From the NCBI GenBank assembly GCA_016794625.1, contig JAEUGY010000113.1, positions 1 through 64,000 of the forward strand: a stretch of DNA of 64,000 nt, written 5' to 3'. Under the pieces are notes generated by a model. The model was not told the DNA's origin and did not search any database. It worked only from the letters and a program-made list of their open reading frames with translations. Made by a program: the position numbers and the translations under genes. Shown here piece by piece: positions 26,232 through 34,469 of this stretch. The stretch comes from Opitutaceae bacterium. Its GTDB lineage: Bacteria > Verrucomicrobiota > Verrucomicrobiia > Opitutales > Opitutaceae. Each line of letters opens with the position of its first letter. The stretch's first letter is position 1.

Positions 26232-27320
26232 CTAATTGGCTGCGCCTATCCCAACGCCGCCCACGACGTCCGTCGCGGTTCGGGGGACGGACGGGAAGCG
26301 CTCCGTGAAGGCGGGCGTCGGTCGCAGCGTGAGCATGCCGTTGGAGCGAACGATAAACAGTGCGGCGATCTCCTCACGTACGGCGAACGCGTAGCCCGCT
26401 TCGGCGCCAAGCACAAAGAGCGCAGTCGCGAGCGAACTGGACACTGCGCAGGAGTCGTGGACGACACTCACGGAGGCGAGCGGCCCCTGGGCCGGCTCGC
26501 CCGTGCGTGGATCGAGGAGGTGGCTGTAGAGGCGGCCGTCGCGTTCGAACCTGTTGTGGGCATCGCCGGAGGTGGAGAGCGCCTGGTCGGTGAGTTCCAG
26601 GGTTTGCGCGATCGCGCCGGGGGCGGTCGGTTGCTCGATACCGACCCGCCAGATGCGGGTGCCGGCGGTGGCGATGTCGCCGCCAATCTGAACGAAGTGT
26701 TCGGTGAGACCGAGAGAGCCGAGGAGTTCGCTCACGGTGTCGACCGCGAAGCCCTTGGCCATCGAGGAAAAATCAACTGCGAGGTCGGGACGGGATTTGC
26801 GGAGGGCCGGTGGAGCGAGACGGACCGAGAGCTCGCGATAGTCGACCCGCGCGCGGGCGGCGGAGATCTCTGCGGGCGTGGGTATCGACGAGGTTCCGCG
26901 GCCACTCGGGCCGAACCCCCAAAGGGTGAGCAGTGGGGCGACCGTGGCGTCAAACGCACCGCCGCTCCGCTCGCTGAGCGAGCGGGAATCCGCGGCGACA
27001 CGGGCGAGTTCGGGCGAGACGTCGATCCAGTCGGTGGACTGCGCGGCGTTGAAGCGGGAGAGCTCGGAGGTCGCGCGGTAGGTGGAGAAGTGTTGTTCGA
27101 GGTGCTCGAGTTTTTGCGCAATGAGCGCACGGAGCGTTGCGTGATCCTGTAGTGGAGCTGTCTCGACAAATTTTACAGTCCACGTGGTGCCCAGGGCCCG
27201 GCCCGCGAGACGCGCCGGCTCGGCCGCGAAAGCCGTGGGCGCTGCGAGGGCGAAGAGGGCGAGAAGGGCGAGCCAACGGAAGGATTGGCCGTCGCATCGA
27301 CGCAGGGGAGGCGCACTCAT
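26232..27320 (-). CDS. apbE: ApbE family FAD:protein FMN transferase
   Basis: A 362-residue periplasmic enzyme that attaches FMN covalently to a Thr of target proteins. The signal is about 1-32 ('LALLALFALAAPTAFA'). Family motifs: 'GRALGTTWTVKF', 'FSTYRATSELSRFN', 'SGGAFDATVAPLLTLWGFGP', 'DFSSMAKGFAVDTVSELLG', 'IGGDIATAGTRIWRVGIEQP', and 'GRLYSHLLDPRTGEPAQGPLASVSVVHDSCAVSSSLATALFVLG', the last holding metal and FAD contacts. The ATG at 27320 overlaps the stop of the adjacent FMN-binding protein gene (ATGA), and its product is the obvious acceptor. A 171-codon upstream extension in this frame runs through that gene and is spurious. Confidence 0.93.
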   Translation of the reverse strand: MSAPPLRRCDGQSFRWLALLALFALAAPTAFAAEPARLAGRALGTTWTVKFVETAPLQDHATLRALIAQKLEHLEQHFSTYRATSELSRFNAAQSTDWIDVSPELARVAADSRSLSERSGGAFDATVAPLLTLWGFGPSGRGTSSIPTPAEISAARARVDYRELSVRLAPPALRKSRPDLAVDFSSMAKGFAVDTVSELLGSLGLTEHFVQIGGDIATAGTRIWRVGIEQPTAPGAIAQTLELTDQALSTSGDAHNRFERDGRLYSHLLDPRTGEPAQGPLASVSVVHDSCAVSSSLATALFVLGAEAGYAFAVREEIAALFIVRSNGMLTLRPTPAFTERFPSVPRTATDVVGGVGIGAAN

Positions 27321-28573
27321 TGCACGAGCCGGAGAATGTCGAGGTGATGGAGGTTGAGCGTAATCGCGACGAGGACGAAGACGAGCGCGACGGCGTCGCG
27401 GCGAGAGAACCGATCGGTGGCGCCCCGGGCGCGGACGAAGTTGAGCAGTGCGCCGGTCGGGCAACCGAAGCGGCAATAGGCCTGCGGCACAAAGAACGAT
27501 GCGACGAGACCGAGCGCGGCGACGGCCAGCGTGGCGATGCCGGCGGAGCGAACCACGTAGGCGGCGAAGGGTTCGAGGTCGGCGAGATCGAACGGAAGCG
27601 CGAGCAGTGCCATCACGAGAGTGAAAAACAACAGGGCGGCGGGAAGATATTCGAGGCCGCGGATGACATCGGCGGAAAGCGTGATCCGAAACCGTGCAGG
27701 GCGGTAGTGACCCAGAAGTTCCTGGGCCGCTCCGTGCGGGCAGATATGGTGGCAGTAGAACGGATTGCGAGTGGTGAACGGGACAAGGAGCGCGGCGCCG
27801 GCGAGCAGGACGAGGCCGGGCGCGGTGGTCCACGGGATGCCGGAGCGCATCCAGCCGACGAAGAGTTTCTGTGCGAGCAGATCACCGGCGATGAGGCCGA
27901 CGTAGAGGATGAGCGCGACTTGGTAGGGACGCTTCCAACGGTGGCGCCATTCGGGTTTGCCGAATGCCATGAACCCGGCCGCCGCAAGAACCACGAGCAG
28001 GCCGTAGTCGCGCGCGGCAAAGCGCAGCGGGACGCGTGCGGCGAGCTCGTCGCGGCTGAGCTGGAGGCGGGCTTTCACGCTTTGGGCGATGACCATGCTC
28101 GTCATGGTTGCCCCGGAGACTCCCTCGATTCCCGCGGCCTCGAGATCGAGCGCGGCGGCGGCATCCCAGGTGAGGCCGTTCCATTTCTTCAAAAAGCGGC
28201 GGTCCAGCGCGATATCCGTGACGTAGCTGGCGGTGTCTTCGGAGGCGTGGATCTTGAGACCGAGAATTTTCCAGTCACGGTCGAGCACGACGAGCGCGTC
28301 GGTGGTGCCGGCGTAACCGAGCAGATCGCGGCAGGCGGGCTGGGTGCGGACCACGTAGCCGAGTTCCCGTCCCTTGCGGTCGAGGACGAAGAGCCCCGCA
28401 CGCGTGGAGTCGTCGGGACGCAGTGCGGCAGCCTCAGGCAGGAGAGAAACGATTTCGTCGGCGGTGACAGGGGAGTCGCCTTGGATGCGCTGGCGCACGG
28501 CGACGTCGCGGAGGAGCCATGCGATGAGGGCGACGACGAAAAAGCGATAAAGCTGGAGGGCGAGTTGTTTCAA
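27317..28573 (-). CDS. FMN-binding, NosR/NapH-like membrane electron-transfer protein
   Basis: A 418-residue membrane protein combining two modules. After an N-terminal membrane segment (9-22), residues about 40-165 form a periplasmic FMN-binding domain ending in the flavinylation motif Ser153-Gly-Ala-Thr156-x-x-Ser, with Thr156 the likely covalent FMN site for ApbE. From about 190 there are six or so membrane helices with C274-x3-C278-P ('FYCHHICPHGAAQELLG') and C367-x3-C371-P ('YCRFGCPTGALLNF'), the Fer4_5 signature of NosR, NapH and CcoG. The usual C-terminal ferredoxin domain is absent, making it a shortened NosR-like protein. It should pass electrons between the membrane and periplasmic flavin; partner enzymes are inferred from neighbours. 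Confidence 0.87.
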   Translation of the reverse strand: MKQLALQLYRFFVVALIAWLLRDVAVRQRIQGDSPVTADEIVSLLPEAAALRPDDSTRAGLFVLDRKGRELGYVVRTQPACRDLLGYAGTTDALVVLDRDWKILGLKIHASEDTASYVTDIALDRRFLKKWNGLTWDAAAALDLEAAGIEGVSGATMTSMVIAQSVKARLQLSRDELAARVPLRFAARDYGLLVVLAAAGFMAFGKPEWRHRWKRPYQVALILYVGLIAGDLLAQKLFVGWMRSGIPWTTAPGLVLLAGAALLVPFTTRNPFYCHHICPHGAAQELLGHYRPARFRITLSADVIRGLEYLPAALLFFTLVMALLALPFDLADLEPFAAYVVRSAGIATLAVAALGLVASFFVPQAYCRFGCPTGALLNFVRARGATDRFSRRDAVALVFVLVAITLNLHHLDILRLVQ

Positions 28574-28653
28574 CGGCTACTCAGGGGCGAAGCGCAATTA
28601 GCTTCCCGGCAAAGTCCAGCCGGCGCAGACAGGACGGTGAAGGGAGAGTCGGT

Positions 28654-30213
28654 TCATCGGGTGGATGGGAACATGCTGCGGTAGTTTGGGCCGAATTTCA
28701 GCTCCCGAATTGTCAGCGTTGCGGCGCCGCGGTTGGTGAAGGTCACCCACTGCACTTTGGTCCCAGCCGAGGCTTCCTTGGCGTTGAGGTGCCAGTGGTT
28801 GTTCACGCTGGTGTTGCCCTGTGCGTCGATGTTGGCGTGGAAGAAGGGTTCACGCTCCGGTGCTTTGCCCGGCTCGAACACGCAAAGGCTCACCGTGGCA
28901 CGACCGCCCGCGGTGAGCGGAGGCGTGTACCGTCCGATCCAGATCATTTCACGCCCGGCGACGAGCCAGGGCTCCTGCCGGCGGAGGGACGGGAAGGCAG
29001 TCGCGGTGTGCACGTCGTGGGTGAAGCCCGCGCGCAACCCGGCTTTCTCACCGCCGCCGACGCCGAAGATCTGCAGGTCGCCCGCACCAAACGTAGCCGC
29101 CAGCTCCGCGCCCGCGGCGAGCGTCGCATGAAAGCTGAAGTAGCTCGGGAACTCCCCCCGCGTCGCGAGCGGCACGGCGCCGGGCAAGGCGACCTTCAGT
29201 TCGTTTCCCGCTCCGATCGTTTTTGAGTCGCCCTTCAGCAGAGTCTCCGCCGGGTCTGTCGTCAGCAGACGTGTCGGACGGTAGACGCGCACATAGTCGA
29301 CCGCCATGTAGGTGCCATGCGCGGCATCCGTCAGCGGCGTCCAGGCCTCCGGCCAGGGCAGGTTGCTGAAGACGATGTTCATCCGATCTCCGGTGTAACC
29401 GCCAAAATACGACCAGTCGTCCTGGCCAAACCGGCCGTACGCCTCCTTCTCCCGGTTCGCAAACCACTGCGGCAGCTTGCCGACGCCCGTGCGGAATTGG
29501 TCGCGGTAACGCGCGTGGGTCTCTCCGCGCCACACCTCGCGGCCGTCGAGGTAGTAGATCATTTGGTGTTCCCCATACCAGATCGCCCATGTCTGATAGT
29601 GGTCGAAGGGATGCTCGACGTGGACACCCTGCGCAATGTGGTCGCTTTCGCTCTTTGCGTTTTTCGCGTACGCGTACGTCTTCCAGTCGTGCCACGCGAT
29701 GTGCCCGCGTCCGATCGCGCCGGTGGCGCGCGCGTCCTGCCGAGTCTCGACGATGTCGATTTCATAGCGGTCGCTCACGCCGTCGCGCTTCCCGTCGATG
29801 CACGTCATCCAGAACGCGTTGTTCACGCCCGTGGCCTGGCCGGGCTTGAAGCGGACCTCGATGAGGACGTTGTTCTCGATCGTGTCGCGCGTGTAGACGA
29901 AACCAGCGGTCCACTTCGACCGGCGCGGGCCGACCGTACGTTCCTCTTTGCGCACATACAGGCGCAGCTCGCCGTCGCGCACCTCGAGGTTGTCCGGGCC
30001 GCGCGCAGTGTCGCGCGAAAGGCCCTTGTCGTAGGCTTGCGATGCCCAGACGGCCGAATCGAGGTGCGTGCCTTCAAACTCGTCGGAAAACACCAGGGCC
30101 AGTTCCTCGTTGTAAGGAGAGACGGAAGGTGCGGGCGCCGCGCCGGCCGCCGGCAGACTGCAGCTTACGAGGACGATGGGCAGCAGGCCCATGAGGCAGG
30201 GGAAGGAAGGCAT
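28654..30213 (-). CDS. Glycoside hydrolase family 16 lipoprotein
   Basis: A 519-residue beta-glucanase-like enzyme. The N-terminus has a lipobox (LVSC, Cys18), suggesting a membrane-anchored lipoprotein. The GH16 jelly roll spans about residues 40-320. The active-site motif Glu151-Ile-Asp153-Ile-Val-Glu156 ('RYEIDIVETRQD') is the beta-bulge type found in laminarinases, agarases and carrageenases, so Glu151 is the nucleophile and Glu156 the acid/base. Other landmarks: 'GFVYTRDTIENNVLIEVRFKPGQATGVNNAFWMTC', 'YYLDGREVWRGE'. A C-terminal all-beta extension (about 330-519) is probably a binding or structural domain. Copy 3 of the shared repeat lies upstream. The glucan or galactan substrate is not determined. 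Confidence 0.9.
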   Translation of the reverse strand: MPSFPCLMGLLPIVLVSCSLPAAGAAPAPSVSPYNEELALVFSDEFEGTHLDSAVWASQAYDKGLSRDTARGPDNLEVRDGELRLYVRKEERTVGPRRSKWTAGFVYTRDTIENNVLIEVRFKPGQATGVNNAFWMTCIDGKRDGVSDRYEIDIVETRQDARATGAIGRGHIAWHDWKTYAYAKNAKSESDHIAQGVHVEHPFDHYQTWAIWYGEHQMIYYLDGREVWRGETHARYRDQFRTGVGKLPQWFANREKEAYGRFGQDDWSYFGGYTGDRMNIVFSNLPWPEAWTPLTDAAHGTYMAVDYVRVYRPTRLLTTDPAETLLKGDSKTIGAGNELKVALPGAVPLATRGEFPSYFSFHATLAAGAELAATFGAGDLQIFGVGGGEKAGLRAGFTHDVHTATAFPSLRRQEPWLVAGREMIWIGRYTPPLTAGGRATVSLCVFEPGKAPEREPFFHANIDAQGNTSVNNHWHLNAKEASAGTKVQWVTFTNRGAATLTIRELKFGPNYRSMFPSTR

Positions 30214-30603
30214 GAGAGTCAGAGGGACGAGAAACCGAAGGCCAACGACCGGTGAGTCCGCTTCCATCGATCGGAATCCCTCTGTTGGCGATGGCGACTA
30301 TGCGGACCTGATCGCAATTTCCTTCGAACGACTGTTGGCGCTTCCGTCGGTTCACACAAACGCATGCGGAGGAGAGCGTGGTCGCGGCGGATGGGAAAAG
30401 ACGGGTCATCGAACGGGTGAGCGAGGGCGAAATCGCCGACGACAGACGTGGGGGTGGTTGACCGGCGTGGCCGTTGGGTCGGGTCAGCGTTTGGCGACCT
30501 CTTGCCAGAAGCCAGTGCGGTGTTTTTGAAACCCTTCACTTCCAGGGGTTGCTTTCGTCGGAGCGGCCGATGAAGTGGACGCAGCCGACGTTTCCCTTCC
30601 TTC
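30214..30603. other. Divergent intergenic region between GH16 and LacI-family genes
   Basis: This 390-bp stretch holds copy 3 of the operator-like repeat (30526-30539) and its companion AGAAGC hexamer (30507-30512, GCTTCT on the minus strand). No gene, terminator or clear -35/-10 pair was recognised. Confidence 0.6.
30526..30539 (-). promoter_or_regulatory. Operator-like inverted repeat, copy 3 (GH16/LacI genes)
   Basis: TTGAA-ACCC-TTCAC, one mismatch from the other copies. Read toward the GH16 gene (about 313 bp downstream) it is preserved as GTGAAGGGTTTCAAA, then 12 nt, then GCTTCT, the same spacing as in copy 2. The LacI-type regulator starts 65 bp away on the other side, consistent with autoregulation. 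Confidence 0.65.
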
Positions 30604-31692
30604 GTGATTACGCTGCAACAAATCGCCCGGGCCGCTGGCTGCAGCTTGGCCACTGTTTCTTATGCGCTGCGGGGCGATCCCCAGATCCGGCCGGAAACGC
30701 GGAAGCGGGTGCAAGCGGTGGCCGAACAGCTGGGCTACCGTCCGAACCCGCGCTTTTCCGCGTTGATGTCGCACATCCGCCAATCGCGGCCGGTCGCGGC
30801 GGGTGAACGCATCGCCTTTGTCTGGGTGCACACCCCGCGGGCCGAGTCGGCAAAGGATCCTTTTCTCCAGCGGGTGTTCCAAGGAGCAAAGGCGCGGGCC
30901 GAGGCGCTGGGTTTTGGGTTGGAACAATTCTGGACTGCCGAGCGCGGCATGACGGACCGGCGCTTATCGCAGGTGATGAAATCGCGCGGGATTGTCGGGG
31001 TTCTCCTCTCGCCGGTGATCCATGAAGCCGAGGTGGCGCTGGATTTGGAGTGGGATTGCTTTGCGCCCGCCGTGATTGGCAGCGCGCGCTGGAGTCCGGA
31101 ACTCCACCATGCCGGACATCATCATTATCTGGCGATGCGCTTGACGCTGGAGAAGCTGGCCGCGGCTGGGTACCACCGCCCGCTGGCGATCATTGAAGCG
31201 GGGGTCAACGAGCGCGCCCGTCGTGCGTGGGAGGCGGCGTTTACGGTGTTTCATCCGAATCGCGAGGCGGCGGCACAACTCCTGTGGATCGGACTGCCCG
31301 GAGACCGCCGCGTCGTTGCGCGTCGGATCAAGGAGAGCCAACCCGATGCGTTTGTGATGAGCGATCACGCCACCATCGAACAGTTTCGGGCGTTGGACGT
31401 CGAGGGGGCGGCGGCGCGCCCGATCGTCAACTTGCACTGGCTTCCGTCCGCGCCGGAATTTGGCGGGGTCAATCAATCCTACGACTTGGTGGCGGCCAAT
31501 GCGGTCGACCTGGTGGTGAGCCAACTCAGCAGTAACGAGCACGGCGTCCCCATGTGGCCACGCATGTTGCTGTTCCCGGGACGGTGGATGGATCCACAAG
31601 TGCAGGTTGCGCGGCCGGTGCGGAAGACGCGCCGGCGGGAGGTTCGACGTACCCCCGTGGTGGTTGAACCGTCCGATCCCACCCGACACTAG
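30604..31692 (+). CDS. LacI-family transcriptional regulator
   Basis: A 362-residue regulator starting at GTG (30604). The N-terminal LacI helix-turn-helix is clear: 'MITLQQIARAAGCSLATVSYALRGDPQIRPETRKRVQAVAEQLGYRPN'. The periplasmic-binding-like sensor domain follows ('RIAFVWVHTP', 'RVFQGAKARAEALGFGLEQFW', 'GIVGVLLSP', 'YDLVAANAVDLVVSQLSSNEHGVP'). It probably controls the surrounding TonB, FAD and GH16 genes through the repeated TTGAA/TTCAA sites. Those sites lack the usual central CpG of LacI operators, so the link is an inference. The basic C-terminal tail ('KTRRREVRRTPVV') is unusual and of no known use. Confidence 0.88.
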   Translation: MITLQQIARAAGCSLATVSYALRGDPQIRPETRKRVQAVAEQLGYRPNPRFSALMSHIRQSRPVAAGERIAFVWVHTPRAESAKDPFLQRVFQGAKARAEALGFGLEQFWTAERGMTDRRLSQVMKSRGIVGVLLSPVIHEAEVALDLEWDCFAPAVIGSARWSPELHHAGHHHYLAMRLTLEKLAAAGYHRPLAIIEAGVNERARRAWEAAFTVFHPNREAAAQLLWIGLPGDRRVVARRIKESQPDAFVMSDHATIEQFRALDVEGAAARPIVNLHWLPSAPEFGGVNQSYDLVAANAVDLVVSQLSSNEHGVPMWPRMLLFPGRWMDPQVQVARPVRKTRRREVRRTPVVVEPSDPTRH

Positions 31693-31783
31693 CACCGACC
31701 CTCGGCTCCGCGCGACGGGGGCGCCTGCGGGGCGGCGACGTTTCCGCTCTGTTTGGAGGGACTAACGCCTGCGTCACAGGGGA

Positions 31784-31799
31784 GTGTTCAAGTGAACAC
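31784..31799 (+). promoter_or_regulatory. LexA-box-like palindrome
   Basis: GTGTTCA-AG-TGAACAC has perfect 7-bp arms and contains TGTTC-N4-GAACA, the form reported (from memory) as the LexA-binding motif in Verrucomicrobia. It ends 27 bp before the start of a small plus-strand ORF. Confidence 0.55.
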
Positions 31800-31826
31800 A
31801 TTTCGGCCTCGACGGGGTCAATCGGC

Positions 31827-32141
31827 GTGTTCCATACCCAGCCTATGGGCCGCCTCGTCGATGCGTTTCGTCTCACTTGTTTTCCACCCGACTTCACGGC
31901 CCGCGGAGTTCGCTTCAGCTTTGCAATTGTAAATGAGCGGCCATGGTGGTCGTTCCAGGTCACGAAACACACCGAACCCATGGAGGTCGTAAAGCTGTGT
32001 TCCAACAGCCGGGGGAGGGCCGCTTTGGAAGCCGATCTCTTTGAGCGTGGCTTCTTGGCGGATGGAGAGGCGAGGGCACGGCGCGTGGCGTGGTGGCTCG
32101 TCCGCCGTGGCTATGCGATCAGCGGCAAGGTGTCGGTGTGA
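31827..32141 (+). CDS. Small hypothetical protein downstream of a LexA-like box
   Basis: A 104-residue frame from ATG 31827 (or 31845, giving 98 residues) to TGA at 32139-32141. The product is not recognised. It is basic and Trp-rich, with 'RPWWSFQVTKHTEPMEVVKLCSNSRGRAALEADLFERGFL' and a helical end 'ARARRVAWWLVRRGYAISGK'. There is no signal peptide. Third-codon positions are mostly G/C, which fits a real gene but is weak evidence here. The overlapping minus-strand frames look less gene-like. A LexA-like palindrome lies immediately upstream. The rest of 31693-32422 shows nothing recognisable. Confidence 0.42.
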   Translation: MFHTQPMGRLVDAFRLTCFPPDFTARGVRFSFAIVNERPWWSFQVTKHTEPMEVVKLCSNSRGRAALEADLFERGFLADGEARARRVAWWLVRRGYAISGKVSV

Positions 32142-32422
32142 ACGGAAGTCCGGTCGAAGCGACCTTGCGCCGAGGAGCGACGATTCTTTCGCGGCGGGCT
32201 CTCCGCAACGGTACGCACATCCAATCCTGTCTAACTGCCTAAATGGATAAGACTTGCGAGCTGGGGGGCGGCCGGGTGTGCTCGGGTCATCCCGAGCCTG
32301 TGCAACGTAAGGAAGCCGCTCCACGAACCGAATCGTGGATGGGCGGAACCAAGCGACTTCTCGCGTGACGGATGTCCTCTATGCGCTTCATCGCCCTCCC
32401 TGCCTTGAGCCCCGAATCCCCC

Positions 32423-34324
32423 ATGCGCCTCTGGGTGCGTTTACTCTGCCTGACGGGGATGTTCTGGATGGTTTCCGCCTTGTCCGCGGATGTTGTCCGT
32501 TCCAAGGAGGAAACCTCTGCCGCCAACAGGTCTGTGCGGGAGGGAAACGAAGTCATCACTTCGACCCAACCCATGACGATCGAGACGGCGGGCGCGGGGG
32601 TGCATGGGCAGCTCGCAGTGGCTGCAGAAATTCTGAGTGCGGATTCGCGGACGGACCTGATTTACACCATCACGGTCGAGCCGATTCACGGCCGGGTAGG
32701 CCTGGCGGGAGGCGATGATGAGGCGGACTTCTTCAAGACCACCACCTCGCGTCTCGGTTACTTCGCGTACCGTCCGCAAGAAGACTTCGCCGGAGAGGAC
32801 TCCTTCAGCTACACCGTGCGCAACGAAACGACCGGTCTGGTGTTCAAGAACCGGGTGGTGATCACGGTCAAGCCACCTCCGGCGGTGGAACTGCAGCAAT
32901 TCGAGGTCAGCGCGGAGCGTGAGCGGTTTCTCAATGTGAGTAGCGTGACCCTGACGACGCGGCCAAACCTGCTCGTTTCCTACAAGCTCCCCAGTCATGA
33001 GGACTTTATGGCCGCGGCCGACCGGGTCGGTATCGCGTCCCCCAAGGTGGCGTACGTACTGGACGAAAAGGCGAAGCCGCAGAATGGGACCGCCAAGCTC
33101 GATCGATCCACCGGGCAGCTCACCTACGCGCCCAACCCGGGTTTCATCGGAGAGGACCGGTTCAAGTACTACACCATCGACGAAAACAATACGCACCTCG
33201 GTGTGGACAACGCCGTCGTGGTCAAGGTCGAGCCGATTCGCACGGCGAAGCGCGTGGCGGTGGATCGCTCCCGCAGCCGGGAGGTCGATCTGGTCTTCGT
33301 CATCAACAATTCGCCGTCCATGGCAGCGCACCAGGCCCGCATTGCGGAAAACCTGAACCGTTTTCGAAACCTCTTTCACACCCGCGATCTCGATTACCGT
33401 ATCGGGGTTTTGACGACCGACTTCGTGAACTCCGACCCGGGCCGGCGATCCGGTGACCAGCAGCACTTCAAGGAGGTGCGCTCGGTGCAACTCGACCCGT
33501 CGGGCAACCCGGTGCTCGATCGCCGCGACCGCCCGAAGCAGGCGACCAAGCGCGTCGCGAGCAATGGCACGCTGGTGACGCTTCCGGTCTTGCCTCAACC
33601 CTGGGTCACGCCCCAGACGCCCGACCGCATCTTTGCTGAGCTCGTGAAGGTGGGGACGAATGGTGACAGCAACCGCACCGCGTTCACGTCCGTGTACAAC
33701 TTTGTCGCGGGCTACTACAACAAGCAGCACACCTTCCTTCGCCCCGAGGCCACCACAATCGTGGTGTTTTTCATGGACGAGGAGGAGACGCGCATGGCCA
33801 CCTGGAAGGAGCAGAAGAACGGAACCCGTCAGGCGGAGTGGATCGAGAACGGGAAGCTGCCCGACCTGCTCGCCCAAGCCAATGCTCGCAATCCGTCCAC
33901 CCGGCAGACGCTCGACGGCTACATCAACTATTGGGTGCTCCGCCCCTTCATCATCGCCAAGGGCAACAAGCGCGGAAAGCTCGAGATGCACGCCGTGGTC
34001 GCGCCGAACAATGTCTCGCACCGCCGCGCAGCCGAACTCACGGGCGGCACGATTTTGAACATCGAATCCGACTTTTCCGCTCCCCTGGCCGCGCTGGGCG
34101 ATCGCATCGCCGACACCGTGGCGGTCGCGCTTGATCCGCTCCAGGGCACCGCCACCCTCTACAAGAAGAGTCTTCGCGTCCTCGTCGATGGACAGGAGGT
34201 GGCCCCGGATCCAACCAATGGTTACGTCTTCGATGAACTGACGCACAGCATTCGTTTCCAGGGCAGCGCCAAGAAGAAGGCGTTTGCCGCCCTGATCGAA
34301 GTCACCTACGAGGAGCATATGTGA
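32423..34324 (+). CDS. Secreted protein with Ig/cadherin-like repeats and VWA-like domain
   Basis: A 633-residue protein. Signal peptide about 1-22 ('LWVRLLCLTGMFWMVSALSA'). Two cadherin-like/BIG_9-type repeats are visible, each ending with the tag 'F-G-D-F-Y', as in 'YFAYRPQEDFAGEDSFSYTV' and 'LTYAPNPGFIGEDRFKYYTI'. A von Willebrand A-like segment begins 'VDLVFVINNSPSMAAHQARIAENLNRF', where the MIDAS Asp-x-Ser-x-Ser is replaced by Asn-Asn-Ser-Pro-Ser. The later 'TTIVVFFMDEEETRMA' fits a VWA strand with an acidic loop. The C-terminus is beta-rich. Likely a surface or periplasmic binding protein; no enzyme motif is seen. The ATG at 32423 is set by the signal peptide. Confidence 0.7.
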   Translation: MRLWVRLLCLTGMFWMVSALSADVVRSKEETSAANRSVREGNEVITSTQPMTIETAGAGVHGQLAVAAEILSADSRTDLIYTITVEPIHGRVGLAGGDDEADFFKTTTSRLGYFAYRPQEDFAGEDSFSYTVRNETTGLVFKNRVVITVKPPPAVELQQFEVSAERERFLNVSSVTLTTRPNLLVSYKLPSHEDFMAAADRVGIASPKVAYVLDEKAKPQNGTAKLDRSTGQLTYAPNPGFIGEDRFKYYTIDENNTHLGVDNAVVVKVEPIRTAKRVAVDRSRSREVDLVFVINNSPSMAAHQARIAENLNRFRNLFHTRDLDYRIGVLTTDFVNSDPGRRSGDQQHFKEVRSVQLDPSGNPVLDRRDRPKQATKRVASNGTLVTLPVLPQPWVTPQTPDRIFAELVKVGTNGDSNRTAFTSVYNFVAGYYNKQHTFLRPEATTIVVFFMDEEETRMATWKEQKNGTRQAEWIENGKLPDLLAQANARNPSTRQTLDGYINYWVLRPFIIAKGNKRGKLEMHAVVAPNNVSHRRAAELTGGTILNIESDFSAPLAALGDRIADTVAVALDPLQGTATLYKKSLRVLVDGQEVAPDPTNGYVFDELTHSIRFQGSAKKKAFAALIEVTYEEHM

Positions 34325-34469
34325 CCTCCATCGGCGGCGGGCGGCCTCCGGTCAGGTGTTCAAACCAGTAGAGTGTGATTGATGTCGGGGGAGGGTGGGG
34401 CGACCCTCGTTTGGCCAAAGCTTGGATCGCCGCGAACACACTCCGCGGGTCCGGGATACGCCGTTCACC

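Noticed and set aside
27321..27833. Possible N-terminal extension of ApbE by 171 residues
   Set aside because: The extension lies inside the FMN-binding membrane protein gene and is Arg/Pro-rich; the true start gives a signal peptide and a 4-bp overlap.
31818..32324. A 168-residue minus-strand frame overlapping the small ORF
   Set aside because: Neither product is recognised, but this one is rich in Pro/Arg and lacks an upstream site; the plus-strand ORF has a LexA-like box.
32441..34318. A 625-residue minus-strand frame opposite the VWA-like gene
   Set aside because: No recognisable domain or start context; antisense of a signal-peptide-bearing gene with recognisable repeats.
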